Below, piece by piece: positions 15,692-23,270 of a stretch of DNA of 33,761 nucleotides. A program made the translations under genes and the position numbers. Position 1 is the first letter of the stretch, and each line of letters opens with the position of its first letter. Under the pieces are notes generated by a model. That model was not told where the DNA came from. It did not search any database and saw only the letters and a list, made by a program, of their open reading frames with translations. Source of the DNA: an uncultured bacterium (lineage in GTDB: Bacteria > Krumholzibacteriota > Krumholzibacteriia > LZORAL124-64-63). The stretch covers positions 1 to 33,761 of the forward strand of contig CALEMW010000045.1 of assembly GCA_937910695.1 (NCBI GenBank). The letters are read 5' to 3'.

Positions 15692-16276
15692 ATGAAGTTC
15701 AGGCTTGCCATTCTGCTTCTGCTCGCACTGCCTTTGGTCGTGTCTGCCCAGACAGACACCATCCTGTTCTTCACCGGGACCACCGAGGCGCCCGCGTATC
15801 CGACCGAGATCTACACGACCACACCGGTCGAAGCCGTCGAGATCCATCTCGGACTGCTCGACCCGAGTCTGTCGGGAATTTCCAGCTGGGAAGCCAGTGT
15901 CGACGTGGAAGGCATGGTCATTGCGCCGACCTGGTTCGTGCCGGGCTGCGGCCTCATTCCGGAATGCGGCATGCCTCCCTTCCAGATCGGCCTGATCGTT
16001 TCCGATCCCCTCGAGCCGGGTCAGATCTATCACCTGGCGACCTTTACGGCGTTCATCATGAGCCCGACCGACGTCGTGCGGTTCTCTATCAGTCCCGTTC
16101 CCGGTTCCGTATCGTTCCCCGACTCGCCCGGCTACGCGGGCCCGGCGCCGGACTACGAGTTGGCTCCCATGACGACGATCGCCGGCAACGAGCCCGTGCC
16201 GGTGTTTACCATCAATCAGCAGACCGTATCCGAGGCGCCGGCGAGCTGGGGGTCCGTGAAGAGGTTGTACAGATAG
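15692..16276 (+). CDS. small secreted protein with W-x-x-[VMI]-K C-terminal tail
   Basis: The product has 194 residues. The ATG at 15692 follows AAGGGG and starts a textbook signal peptide (MKFRLAILLLLALPLVVSAQ). The mature part reads as a single beta-sandwich-like domain (VEAVEIHLGLLDPSLSGISS, YHLATFTAFIM) reminiscent of cohesin/'choice-of-anchor' folds, with two close Cys (GCGLIPECG). Family not recognised. It ends in SWGSVKRLYR, the shared tail. A large hairpin follows eight bases after the stop. Confidence 0.85.
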   Translation: MKFRLAILLLLALPLVVSAQTDTILFFTGTTEAPAYPTEIYTTTPVEAVEIHLGLLDPSLSGISSWEASVDVEGMVIAPTWFVPGCGLIPECGMPPFQIGLIVSDPLEPGQIYHLATFTAFIMSPTDVVRFSISPVPGSVSFPDSPGYAGPAPDYELAPMTTIAGNEPVPVFTINQQTVSEAPASWGSVKRLYR

Positions 16277-16283
16277 AGGATGT

Positions 16284-16365
16284 CGGCCTGAAGACAAGAA
16301 CCCCCCTGCGGAACGGCGTGTCAGGTAGTTCGACGTTCCGCAGGGGGGTTCTTGTCTTCAGGCCG
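16284..16365. terminator. long perfect hairpin between convergent genes
   Basis: 32-bp arms (16284-16315 and 16334-16365) are exactly complementary around an 18-base loop; the arm core is GAAGACAAGAACCCCCCTGC. It separates the convergent genes ending at 16276 and 16372 and could end transcription from both sides. Neither side has a clear T-run, so bidirectional termination is inferred. The stem is far longer than a typical terminator. Confidence 0.65.
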
Positions 16366-16371
16366 GTAGCG

Positions 16372-18384
16372 TTATTTGGACAACACGACTTTGGTCCAGC
16401 TCACCATTCCGGTTCCTTGGGCGCGGACGAGGTAGACGCCGCTGGCCAGAGAACGACCGGCCATATCCCGTCCGTCGAACACGATCGAGTGCTCTCCTGC
16501 ATTGCGAACTCCGTCCACCAACGTCCGCACCAAGCGACCCTGTAGATCGTGCACGGTCAAGCGCACCGCGCCGTCGGCGGGCATGGTGAAGCTCACCCGG
16601 GTCGAAGGGTTGAAGGGGTTAGGCGCCGCGTGCAGGTCATGGCCGGGGTTCAGCGGAACGTCGCCGACTGCGGTGCCGGTCGGGGTCAGCAGCCAGGCGC
16701 TGGCGTTGAGGAAGAACTCGCGGTTGTTGGAGCCGGCCTCGGTCCAGTTGTCGGCGTGGGTCTCGGAGTCGGTGCCGTCGCCGGTGCTCGAGGAATCGCC
16801 GTAGCCCACGACCTTGCCGTTGCCGTAGCGCGACCAGGCGGCCACCGCGGCGGCGCCGGAGTCGGTGGAGATCAAGGCGCCGACGTCGCTCAGGTCGCCG
16901 TTGACCGTCGGCCACAGGCTCATGCCGTTGCCCACGTGGAAGATCACCGCGCCCACGTCGCCATAGGGTCCGTGGAGGACGGGGTTGGTCGGATCCGACA
17001 GGACGTTGGTGTAGGTGCCGGTGATGGAGTTGTTGCCCTCGTCCTTCACGTTGCAGTGGATGCCGTAGTTGGCTCCGCAGAAGGTTTCGGTGTCCGAGCC
17101 CACCGGGTTGGTGATGTGCGGCACGCTGAAGCCGCCGAAGATCGATGGGCTGTCCCAGCCGTTGCTGTTGCGGTCGCTGGCGTTGTGGTTGGCCACGAAG
17201 AAGAACGCGCCGCCGGTGAACACGAACTGGCGCAGGGCCTCGATCTCCGCCGCAGTGAACGGATCCTGGGGCTCCACGCAGACGACCAGGTCGACGTCGG
17301 CCAGCAGCGCGGCGCTGAAGGGGCCGGTGTTGCTGCGGATCGTGTGGCCCGCCTGCCACAGCTCGTAGCCCCAGCTCGAGAGCTGGCCGCTCCACGATGC
17401 TTCGGACGTAGGTGTGTCGGGCACGGGCGTGGGGTGGTTGTCGTCCACGCGCCAGTTGCCGCCGCTGCCGGCGTCCTGGGCATGGGCGTGGTCGAAGAGC
17501 ACGACCTTGCCGCCCACCACGCCGGTTCCGATGAAGACGCTGTACCAGGAGGACGGTGCGCCGAGAGGATTGAGCGATTCGGCCGCCTCGTTGTCGCGGG
17601 CCCACATGTAGTACTGCAGTTCCAGTCCGCCGCTCATGGACGGGAACGTGTGGCTGTACACGCCGCCGCCGGTGGCGGTCATGGCCGTGGGCAGGAACGA
17701 GCCGGCGTCGGTGCGCGACCAGACCCACACCACGTCCACCGCGCCGTCGGCGTCGGTGACGGTGCAGCTGACGGTCACGTCGTCGCCGTTGACGGGCGAG
17801 GCGGGGCTGTGCTGCACGTTGGTGATGACCGGCGCCAGGTTGCCGCCGCCGCCGATGGTGGCGTCGTAGTAGAGCTCCACGTACTCGTACACGTAGTCGA
17901 GGGGGTCGGTGACCTCGCTGATGACCAGGCCGCTCATCACGGTGTCGGGGGCCTCCACGCCGGAGGCGGGCGAGGGAATCTCGTCGATGACGGTGAAGGC
18001 CTGCGTCTCGGGATCGGCGCGGTGGTACGAGCGGCGCGTGGTGGTGACCGCGTCGGTGGGGCCGTCCTGCAGGGCGCTCGCGGCGTCGAGCAGGGAGTAG
18101 GTCTCGGCGCCGTTGATCATGGGCGCGGAGTTGCTCGAGCGCAGGTAGACGACATCGGGGGCGAGGGTCACGCCGTAGTAGGTCTCGAAGGCCGCCCGGT
18201 CCACATCGCGGCAGATGATCACGTAGGCACCGGGAGCCACGCTGGTGCCGGCGGGGATGGTGAACGACTGGGCCGAGTCGGTCTGCTCAAGGGTCCAGCC
18301 CGAAATATCCAGGTTCTGAGCTGTTGCCGACAAAGACAGGACCATCGCGAGGAGTGTGAAGGTCAGGATGCGGATGGAGCGCAT
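16372..18384 (-). CDS. secreted lamin-tail / FlgD-Ig multidomain protein
   Basis: The product has 670 residues with a signal peptide ending in ATA. N-terminal residues ~24-100 match the second half of a lamin-tail domain (LDISGWTLEQ...PGAYVIICRD). Around 150-175 is the first-half pattern of such a domain (LVISEVTDP...EYVELYY). Next comes an Ig-like region (185-285), then a glutaminase-like Rossmann region (about 300-560) with LLADVDLVVCVEPQDPFT and GGAFFFVANHNASDR, as in DUF4350/GATase-like domains. The last ~85 residues (NPFNPSTRVSFTMP...SWTKVVLSK) are an FlgD-Ig/T9SS type-A-like sorting domain. This suggests surface display or secretion. Catalysis is not established. It has its own transcript end at the long hairpin. 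Confidence 0.85.
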   Translation of the reverse strand: MRSIRILTFTLLAMVLSLSATAQNLDISGWTLEQTDSAQSFTIPAGTSVAPGAYVIICRDVDRAAFETYYGVTLAPDVVYLRSSNSAPMINGAETYSLLDAASALQDGPTDAVTTTRRSYHRADPETQAFTVIDEIPSPASGVEAPDTVMSGLVISEVTDPLDYVYEYVELYYDATIGGGGNLAPVITNVQHSPASPVNGDDVTVSCTVTDADGAVDVVWVWSRTDAGSFLPTAMTATGGGVYSHTFPSMSGGLELQYYMWARDNEAAESLNPLGAPSSWYSVFIGTGVVGGKVVLFDHAHAQDAGSGGNWRVDDNHPTPVPDTPTSEASWSGQLSSWGYELWQAGHTIRSNTGPFSAALLADVDLVVCVEPQDPFTAAEIEALRQFVFTGGAFFFVANHNASDRNSNGWDSPSIFGGFSVPHITNPVGSDTETFCGANYGIHCNVKDEGNNSITGTYTNVLSDPTNPVLHGPYGDVGAVIFHVGNGMSLWPTVNGDLSDVGALISTDSGAAAVAAWSRYGNGKVVGYGDSSSTGDGTDSETHADNWTEAGSNNREFFLNASAWLLTPTGTAVGDVPLNPGHDLHAAPNPFNPSTRVSFTMPADGAVRLTVHDLQGRLVRTLVDGVRNAGEHSIVFDGRDMAGRSLASGVYLVRAQGTGMVSWTKVVLSK

Positions 18385-18439
18385 GAGCGTGGTCCCTATG
18401 GTTGAAGGGCGATACCGTCGCCAGGAGAGTCCGGTGCGG

Positions 18440-18470
18440 GAAAAGATGATGCCGGGCTGAGCCCGGCATC
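18440..18470 (-). terminator. intrinsic terminator after the DUF2339-like gene
   Basis: On the minus strand a perfect 9-bp stem GATGCCGGG / CCCGGCATC (18448-18470, loop five bases) is followed by ATCTTTTC. It lies ~50 bases past the stop at 18518 and before the next minus-strand gene. Confidence 0.7.
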
Positions 18471-18517
18471 GTTGATCAATGATACCACAATGAAGCTGAT
18501 ACTACAAAATACAGTAA

Positions 18518-20269
18518 CTAGTCGCCTTCCGAATCGAGAGCGGAAACTGCGTTGTCGGCCGCCGTTCGTGAGAAGCGGACAGTGCGTGCGGCGGCGATCC
18601 AAGTGGCGCCATAGGCCAGGAATCCCACGAATCTGAGTCCGGACGACCCTACGTTCAGGTCCTCGAAAATCACTTTGAATCCCAGGGCGAAGAGCAACGG
18701 CATGACCAGCCAGGCCGGTTCTGGACGTCGCAGCAGGCGGACCATCGCCATCAAGAGGATGGCGGTGGCGCAGCCGGCAAGAGTGCGGATGACGGCCGTC
18801 ACACCGGGATCGAGAACCTGGCCGCCGCCTGTGATGCGGGCTGCGACCTGGGCCAGCAGGCCGGTGCCCAGCAGAGCGGAGGCGCCGAAGACGAGGGCCG
18901 TAGGCAGACGCCGAGTCCAGGCGGCGTCGTGAGGCAAGGGTGTCGATGCCAGCACCCACCCGCAGACGAACACCAGCCCCATTACCACCAGGCGGTCGGG
19001 CTCAAGCAGAGGTGCGACGACCGTCGAAGTCAGCGGAGGGTGAGCAGCCATGAGCATCCCGGTTGCCAGCATCGCCGACAGAGTCACCGCTGCGCCGTGA
19101 TAGCGCAGGGTCAGGCGGCTGCGTCGGGCACCGGGGATCGCCATGAGCAGAGCCATGCCCATCCACAGGGCGCCCACATATCCTCCCGAGGGAAGGAATG
19201 CAGCCCCTGTCAGTACGAGCAGAACTGCCAGCGTGGAGTGGTAGTAGAACTCGGCGCCCTTACCGAAGGAGTCCTGCACTTTGAAGAACGAAAACGCGTA
19301 GAGGGCGGCGCCGGTCAGCAGGGCCGAGAAGCCGATGCCGATGGCGTAGGCGCTTTCGATTCGAGCCATGACCAAGGCGGAGCCGAAGGCCAGGACCATG
19401 GTCGCGAAGGTCTGCAGGATTTCGAAGGCGCCGAGCGGGCGTCGACGGAACAGCATGCTTCGGGAAAACAACCCGACGAACACAACGAACTGACCTACGG
19501 CGAGCAGCAGCACGAGGGTCGCCGTGGGATAGCCTCCTTCGAGACGGTCGGGAGAGCCGGACGCGTGGAGCAGGGGCAGAAATAGAATGATGTTGGCCCA
19601 CGACGCGGCGATCCACCGTGGGGCCTGCCACGAGCGGCGATGGCCCGTCATGTAGGACATCACACTTACCGCGATCAGCGTGAGGCAGGCCGCGGCCTTG
19701 GCTTCCGAACTCCAGTACAGGGATGTCCCGACCGCGGCCGCACCGAAGACCGCGGACAGGGCCAGGATCTGACGGTTGAGTCTGCCGGCGACGATCAGGA
19801 ATCCCACCGTAATCGCACCGGTCGAAGCAAGGGCGACCACGGGTGAAACGAGCTGCTTGGCGGCCCCCGACTCCCCAAGCAGAGGGTAGGCGATCAGCGC
19901 CGCGAGCATGCCGTGGACGAGTCCGCGCCGCGAGCCGACAACACCGTGACAACGGTTCGCCAAGAGGAGCCACCCGGCTGCGTACGCGAGCCCGAGAGCG
20001 AAGCCGGCGGTGGGCGGCAGCAGGCCGTCGTCGACGGCGGCCCGTAACAGAAACGCCCCGGCCATTCCCATGAAGAGCCGGCCGATCAGAGATGCGAAGT
20101 GGAGGCGGGGACGTCCGGCCGCAGCCGTGTCGTCGGGCGGTGAAGTCTCGGCTGCGACGACCGGCGAGGTATCGCTCGGGGCAGGTGTTGCGACTCTGTC
20201 CTCGGCGGCGAAGACGGCTGCCTCCAGCGCCTCGATCCTGAGCTCCATCTCCCGCAGTCTCGACTCCAT
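18518..20269 (-). CDS. DUF2339-like multi-spanning membrane protein
   Basis: The product has 583 residues. The N-terminus is a short coiled coil (ESRLREMELRIEALEAAVFAAEDRV), then a Pro/Thr-rich linker, then about 16-18 hydrophobic helices with few charged loops. This arrangement (N-terminal coiled coil plus very many helices and a LIGRLFMGMAGAFLLRAAVDDG opening) fits the uncharacterised DUF2339 group; I see no transporter or enzyme motif. An AAAGGACG ribosome site precedes the ATG. It is divergent from the electron-transfer operon, sharing a 121-bp intergenic region. Function unknown. Confidence 0.75.
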   Translation of the reverse strand: MESRLREMELRIEALEAAVFAAEDRVATPAPSDTSPVVAAETSPPDDTAAAGRPRLHFASLIGRLFMGMAGAFLLRAAVDDGLLPPTAGFALGLAYAAGWLLLANRCHGVVGSRRGLVHGMLAALIAYPLLGESGAAKQLVSPVVALASTGAITVGFLIVAGRLNRQILALSAVFGAAAVGTSLYWSSEAKAAACLTLIAVSVMSYMTGHRRSWQAPRWIAASWANIILFLPLLHASGSPDRLEGGYPTATLVLLLAVGQFVVFVGLFSRSMLFRRRPLGAFEILQTFATMVLAFGSALVMARIESAYAIGIGFSALLTGAALYAFSFFKVQDSFGKGAEFYYHSTLAVLLVLTGAAFLPSGGYVGALWMGMALLMAIPGARRSRLTLRYHGAAVTLSAMLATGMLMAAHPPLTSTVVAPLLEPDRLVVMGLVFVCGWVLASTPLPHDAAWTRRLPTALVFGASALLGTGLLAQVAARITGGGQVLDPGVTAVIRTLAGCATAILLMAMVRLLRRPEPAWLVMPLLFALGFKVIFEDLNVGSSGLRFVGFLAYGATWIAAARTVRFSRTAADNAVSALDSEGD

Positions 20270-20325
20270 GTCGACGTCCTTTCACCGCATGCAATGAGAA
20301 TGGATCCATCATCATGAACATGGCA

Positions 20326-20355
20326 TTGCAAGTTCATATGTGTTTGGGATACAAT
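20326..20355 (+). promoter_or_regulatory. promoter of the electron-transfer operon
   Basis: TTGCAA (20326-20331) and TACAAT (20350-20355) are 18 bases apart in an A+T-rich divergent region. The predicted start near 20362 lies ~30 bases before the GTG of the first gene, whose AGGAG is at 20380-20384. Confidence 0.6.
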
Positions 20356-20390
20356 GCCATAAACCGCCACCAAATTTGTAGGAGATTTTT

Positions 20391-20738
20391 GTGCCAACAA
20401 GCTCCGCCCGCCCCTCGCGACGTTCTCCTTTCGAGTTGCTGACGTCCTTTTTCTCCTGGCTCCTGTCGGGTGAGACCTTGACCGTCGTGGCTAATGCGCC
20501 GGTCGAGGCGCGGGATGTTTCAGCGCTGCGCTGGGTGTTCGATTCTCAAGCGGTGCCCGATGCTCCTGAACATGGTGCAACCGGGGAATCGTCGATGGTG
20601 CGATGGCTGTTCGGGGTAGACGAAGAGCCCGTGGTCGATGCTGTCGAAGCGGATGCTGAGATCGGAGTTCTCGGCTGGCTCCTTACGAGCCAGGGGCCGG
20701 GTGCGTCTTCAAGTTCGGACGATGAGGAGATTTCATGA
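20391..20738 (+). CDS. 115-aa protein of four W-[LV]-[LF] repeats, operon leader
   Basis: A GTG start is preceded by AGGAGA. There is no signal peptide and no transmembrane helix, and the N-terminus is basic (RPSRRSPF). Four degenerate units of 24-25 residues are visible, each with a hydrophobic-Trp core: FSWLLSG (W23), LRWVFDS (W48), VRWLFGV (W72), LGWLLTS (W96). The stretches between are acidic and Pro/Ala-rich, and the C-terminus is SSSSDDEE. I recognise no family. The stop overlaps the start of the cytochrome gene (ATGA), so it is made in step with the respiratory module. It may be a scaffold or assembly factor for that module; that is inference. Confidence 0.75.
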   Translation: MPTSSARPSRRSPFELLTSFFSWLLSGETLTVVANAPVEARDVSALRWVFDSQAVPDAPEHGATGESSMVRWLFGVDEEPVVDAVEADAEIGVLGWLLTSQGPGASSSSDDEEIS

Positions 20739-21220
20739 GACAGGACAGTCCGCTCTGGCACGCCAAGCATGTGGTGCGAGCATTTCTGCTGCTGATCATT
20801 GCGGTGATCGCCCTGGTGCTTCTCCGCTCGTTGCTCGTTCCCGACTCTTGGGGGCAGTTCGGCTGGTACCGCGGCGACAATATCGCTGAGCAACGGGCCA
20901 AGGAACAGCGCCACGGAGGGAATATCTCCTGTCTCGAATGCCACGACCAGGAGTACGAGACGATTGCCGGGGCCGGCCACGCCAACGTGAAGTGCGAAGG
21001 ATGCCATGCTCCGGTCGCCCTGCACGCCGTCGACGGCGAGTGGGTCAAGGAGATGCCGGTGCGGCGTGAAGCGGAACTCTGTCTGAATTGTCATCAGTGG
21101 CTCGATGCTCGACCCCGCGCCTTCCCGCAGGTCCGGCCGCGCGAGCACGTGGAAGAGCAGGGCGGCGAATTCGGGCCGGCCGTCTGCTTCGACTGTCACG
21201 ATCCCCACGCGCCCCTGTAG
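20735..21220 (+). CDS. membrane-anchored tetraheme cytochrome c
   Basis: The product has 161 residues: one N-terminal membrane helix (about 14-31) and then four CXXCH heme sites, CLECH (66-70), CEGCH (87-91), CLNCH (116-120) and CFDCH (151-155). Extra His residues (H60, H82, H92, H97 and others) can be distal ligands. The size and single anchor resemble small NapC/NrfB-like or DsrJ-like electron carriers, but I cannot assign a subfamily. It sits between the repeat protein and the Tat FeS protein, with GAGGAGA upstream. It should pass electrons on the outer face of the inner membrane. Confidence 0.9.
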   Translation: MRQDSPLWHAKHVVRAFLLLIIAVIALVLLRSLLVPDSWGQFGWYRGDNIAEQRAKEQRHGGNISCLECHDQEYETIAGAGHANVKCEGCHAPVALHAVDGEWVKEMPVRREAELCLNCHQWLDARPRAFPQVRPREHVEEQGGEFGPAVCFDCHDPHAPL

Positions 21221-21242
21221 GCCAACGACCGAGGAGTTCGAC

Positions 21243-22040
21243 ATGCAAGACAAGAAGAACGGTTGCGACGGCTGCGGGGACGGACTAGGGCTGACCCGGC
21301 GGACCTTCCTCAAGCACTTGACCACGGTGAGCGCGGTGGTGGCGAGCGGCGCCGTCATCGGGTTGATCCTGCCCGAGGGCGCTGCAGGCGCCGTCGATTC
21401 GACCTACGACTGGACCCGTCATCGCTGGGTCTACCTCATCGACACGCGGGCCTGCATCGGCTGCGGTTCTTGCGCCCGCGCCTGCCGGGCGGAGAACGAC
21501 GTGCCCGAAGGCAACTACCGCACCTGGATCGAACGCTACCGGATGAATGCCGAGGGCGAGGCCCATGTGGACTCGCCCCAAGGCGGCGAATTCGGCTTCG
21601 AGCGCATCAAGGCCGGCGGCGACGTGCGCAAGGCCTTCTTCGTGCCGAAGCTTTGCAACCACTGTGCTGCGACGCCTTGCACCCAGGTTTGCCCCGTGGG
21701 GGCCAGCTACACGACCCGCGACGGCGTGGTGTTGGTGGACAAGGAGCATTGCATCGGCTGCGGCTACTGCGTGCAGGCTTGTCCCTACGGCAGTCGTTTC
21801 ATCAACGAAGAGACCCACACGGCCGACAAGTGCACTTGGTGCTACCACCGTCTGACCAACGGCAGGAAGACGGCCTGCGTGGACATCTGCCCCGTGGGCG
21901 CCCGCATCATCGGCGACCGTGAGAACCCCGACGATCCCATCAACGAGATCATCGCCACCCAGCGGATCCATGTGCTGCAGCCCGAGTTGCTCACCAAACC
22001 GCAGTGCTACTACTCGGGCCTGGATATGGAGGTGCGTTGA
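21243..22040 (+). CDS. Tat-exported 4x[4Fe-4S] ferredoxin (NrfC/DsrO/PsrB type)
   Basis: The product has 265 residues. ATG at 21243 is chosen for the GAGGAG upstream and the Tat signal TRRTFLK followed by a hydrophobic stretch. Sixteen Cys in four groups bind four cubanes: CIGCGSCARAC, CNHCAATPCTQVC, CIGCGYCVQAC, and CTWC-x11-CVDIC. The Tat signal puts it in the periplasm, unlike cytoplasmic DmsB. A further CDGC precedes the twin Arg in the signal itself, which is unusual. Partner is the NrfD-like quinone-site subunit encoded next, overlapping by one base (TGATG). Confidence 0.93.
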   Translation: MQDKKNGCDGCGDGLGLTRRTFLKHLTTVSAVVASGAVIGLILPEGAAGAVDSTYDWTRHRWVYLIDTRACIGCGSCARACRAENDVPEGNYRTWIERYRMNAEGEAHVDSPQGGEFGFERIKAGGDVRKAFFVPKLCNHCAATPCTQVCPVGASYTTRDGVVLVDKEHCIGCGYCVQACPYGSRFINEETHTADKCTWCYHRLTNGRKTACVDICPVGARIIGDRENPDDPINEIIATQRIHVLQPELLTKPQCYYSGLDMEVR

Positions 22041-23206
22041 TGTTCACCGAACTCACCGGGTATCTCTTTCCGAACGACGTTCACATCTCGTGGAGTCTGA
22101 TGATCGTGATGTATCCGTACATCACGGGTCTGGTGGCCGGCGCGTTCATCGTGTCGTCGCTCTACCACGTGTTCAACCGCGACGAGCTGAAGCCGGTCGG
22201 TCGGTTGGCTTTGGCCACGTCGTTGTGCTTCCTGCCGGCGGCCATGCTGCCTCTGCTCAACCATCTCGGTCATCCCGAGAATGCGCTGAACATCATCGTC
22301 ACGCCCAACTTCACCTCGGCCATGGCGGGCTTCGGGTTCCTGTTCTCGGCCTACTTCATTCTGGTGGTGCTGGAGGTGTGGTTCGTATTCCGCGCCGACA
22401 TCGTGCGGCTCGCCACCGAATCGCGCGGGCTGAAGCAGCGCTTCTACAGCTTGCTGGCTCTGGGCGTGTACGACGTGTCGGAGGCGGCCCTGGCCATCGA
22501 CCGCCGCTTCATCCGCGTGTTGGCGGCCCTCGGTATTCCGATGGCGTGCCTGCTGCACGGGTACGTGGGCTTCCTCTTCGGCGCCCTGAAGGCCAACCCC
22601 TGGTGGTCCACGCCCCTGATGCCGGTGATCTTCCTGTTCTCGGCGGTGGTCTCGGGCATCGCCATGCTCATCGTGCTCTACCAGATCGGTTGCCGTTTCA
22701 AGGGCATCGAGGTGGACCGCGAGGCGATCTCGTCCATGGCGCGGTGGCTGTGGCTGTTCATGATCATGTCGCTGACCCTCGAAATCCTCGAGATCATGAC
22801 CCTGTCCTACGAGCGGGCCGAAGAGTGGGAGGTCATCGGACACCTGCTGACCCATCAGCTCTCGATCTCGTTCATCTCGGTGCAGATGGTCATCGGCGGT
22901 CTGATCCCCTTCATCCTGCTGATGCTCGTGGTGACCATGGGCGGCGTGATGCACGACAAGATCCGCAACACCCTGACGCTTTCGGCCTCGCTGCTGCTTC
23001 TGCTTCAGGTGCTCTCGATGCGATGGAACGTCGTGATCGGCGGACAGATGTTCTCCAAGAGCATGCGCGGCTTCCGCGAGACCTACGTGCCGGGGCTGTA
23101 CGAGAAGGAGGGCGTGCTGGCGGCGGTGGCGATCTTCGTGTTCCCGTTCCTGCTGTTGACGTTCTTTGAGAAGGTCTTGCCGACGCTCAAGAAGTCCGAC
23201 CGCTAA
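22040..23206 (+). CDS. NrfD/PsrC-family quinone-interacting membrane subunit
   Basis: The product has 388 residues with about nine or ten transmembrane helices. The opening MFTELTGYLFPNDVHISWSLMIVMYPYITGLVAGAF and the PLLNHLGHPENALNI segment are typical of NrfD/PsrC, which oxidise or reduce menaquinol at the membrane. A GGAGGTG ribosome site overlaps the end of the FeS gene. Together with the FeS protein and tetraheme cytochrome it forms a quinol-linked electron-transfer complex. No molybdopterin or cytochrome terminal reductase is encoded within the operon, so its final acceptor or donor is unknown. The operon ends at the following hairpin. Confidence 0.92.
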   Translation: MFTELTGYLFPNDVHISWSLMIVMYPYITGLVAGAFIVSSLYHVFNRDELKPVGRLALATSLCFLPAAMLPLLNHLGHPENALNIIVTPNFTSAMAGFGFLFSAYFILVVLEVWFVFRADIVRLATESRGLKQRFYSLLALGVYDVSEAALAIDRRFIRVLAALGIPMACLLHGYVGFLFGALKANPWWSTPLMPVIFLFSAVVSGIAMLIVLYQIGCRFKGIEVDREAISSMARWLWLFMIMSLTLEILEIMTLSYERAEEWEVIGHLLTHQLSISFISVQMVIGGLIPFILLMLVVTMGGVMHDKIRNTLTLSASLLLLLQVLSMRWNVVIGGQMFSKSMRGFRETYVPGLYEKEGVLAAVAIFVFPFLLLTFFEKVLPTLKKSDR

Positions 23207-23241
23207 GGCCGCCCACTCGACCGAGTGAACCGAAACGATCT

Positions 23242-23270
23242 ACGCCCCCTCTGCGGAGGGGGCGTTCGTT
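23242..23270 (+). terminator. terminator of the NrfD operon
   Basis: A 10-bp stem ACGCCCCCTC / GAGGGGGCGT (23242-23265, loop TGCG) is followed by TCGTTTAT on the plus strand. It overlaps the stop region of the convergent gene and may serve both. Confidence 0.75.

Noticed and set aside
16549..18405. A 618-codon open frame on the plus strand opposite the lamin-tail gene
   Set aside because: Low-complexity H/V/G/A-rich translation typical of antisense of a G+C-rich gene; the minus strand has signal peptide and recognisable domains.
20391..23206. Assignment of the operon to nitrite (Nrf), sulfite (Dsr) or polysulfide (Psr) metabolism
   Set aside because: Only shared electron-transfer subunits are present; no catalytic subunit or diagnostic partner lies in the window.
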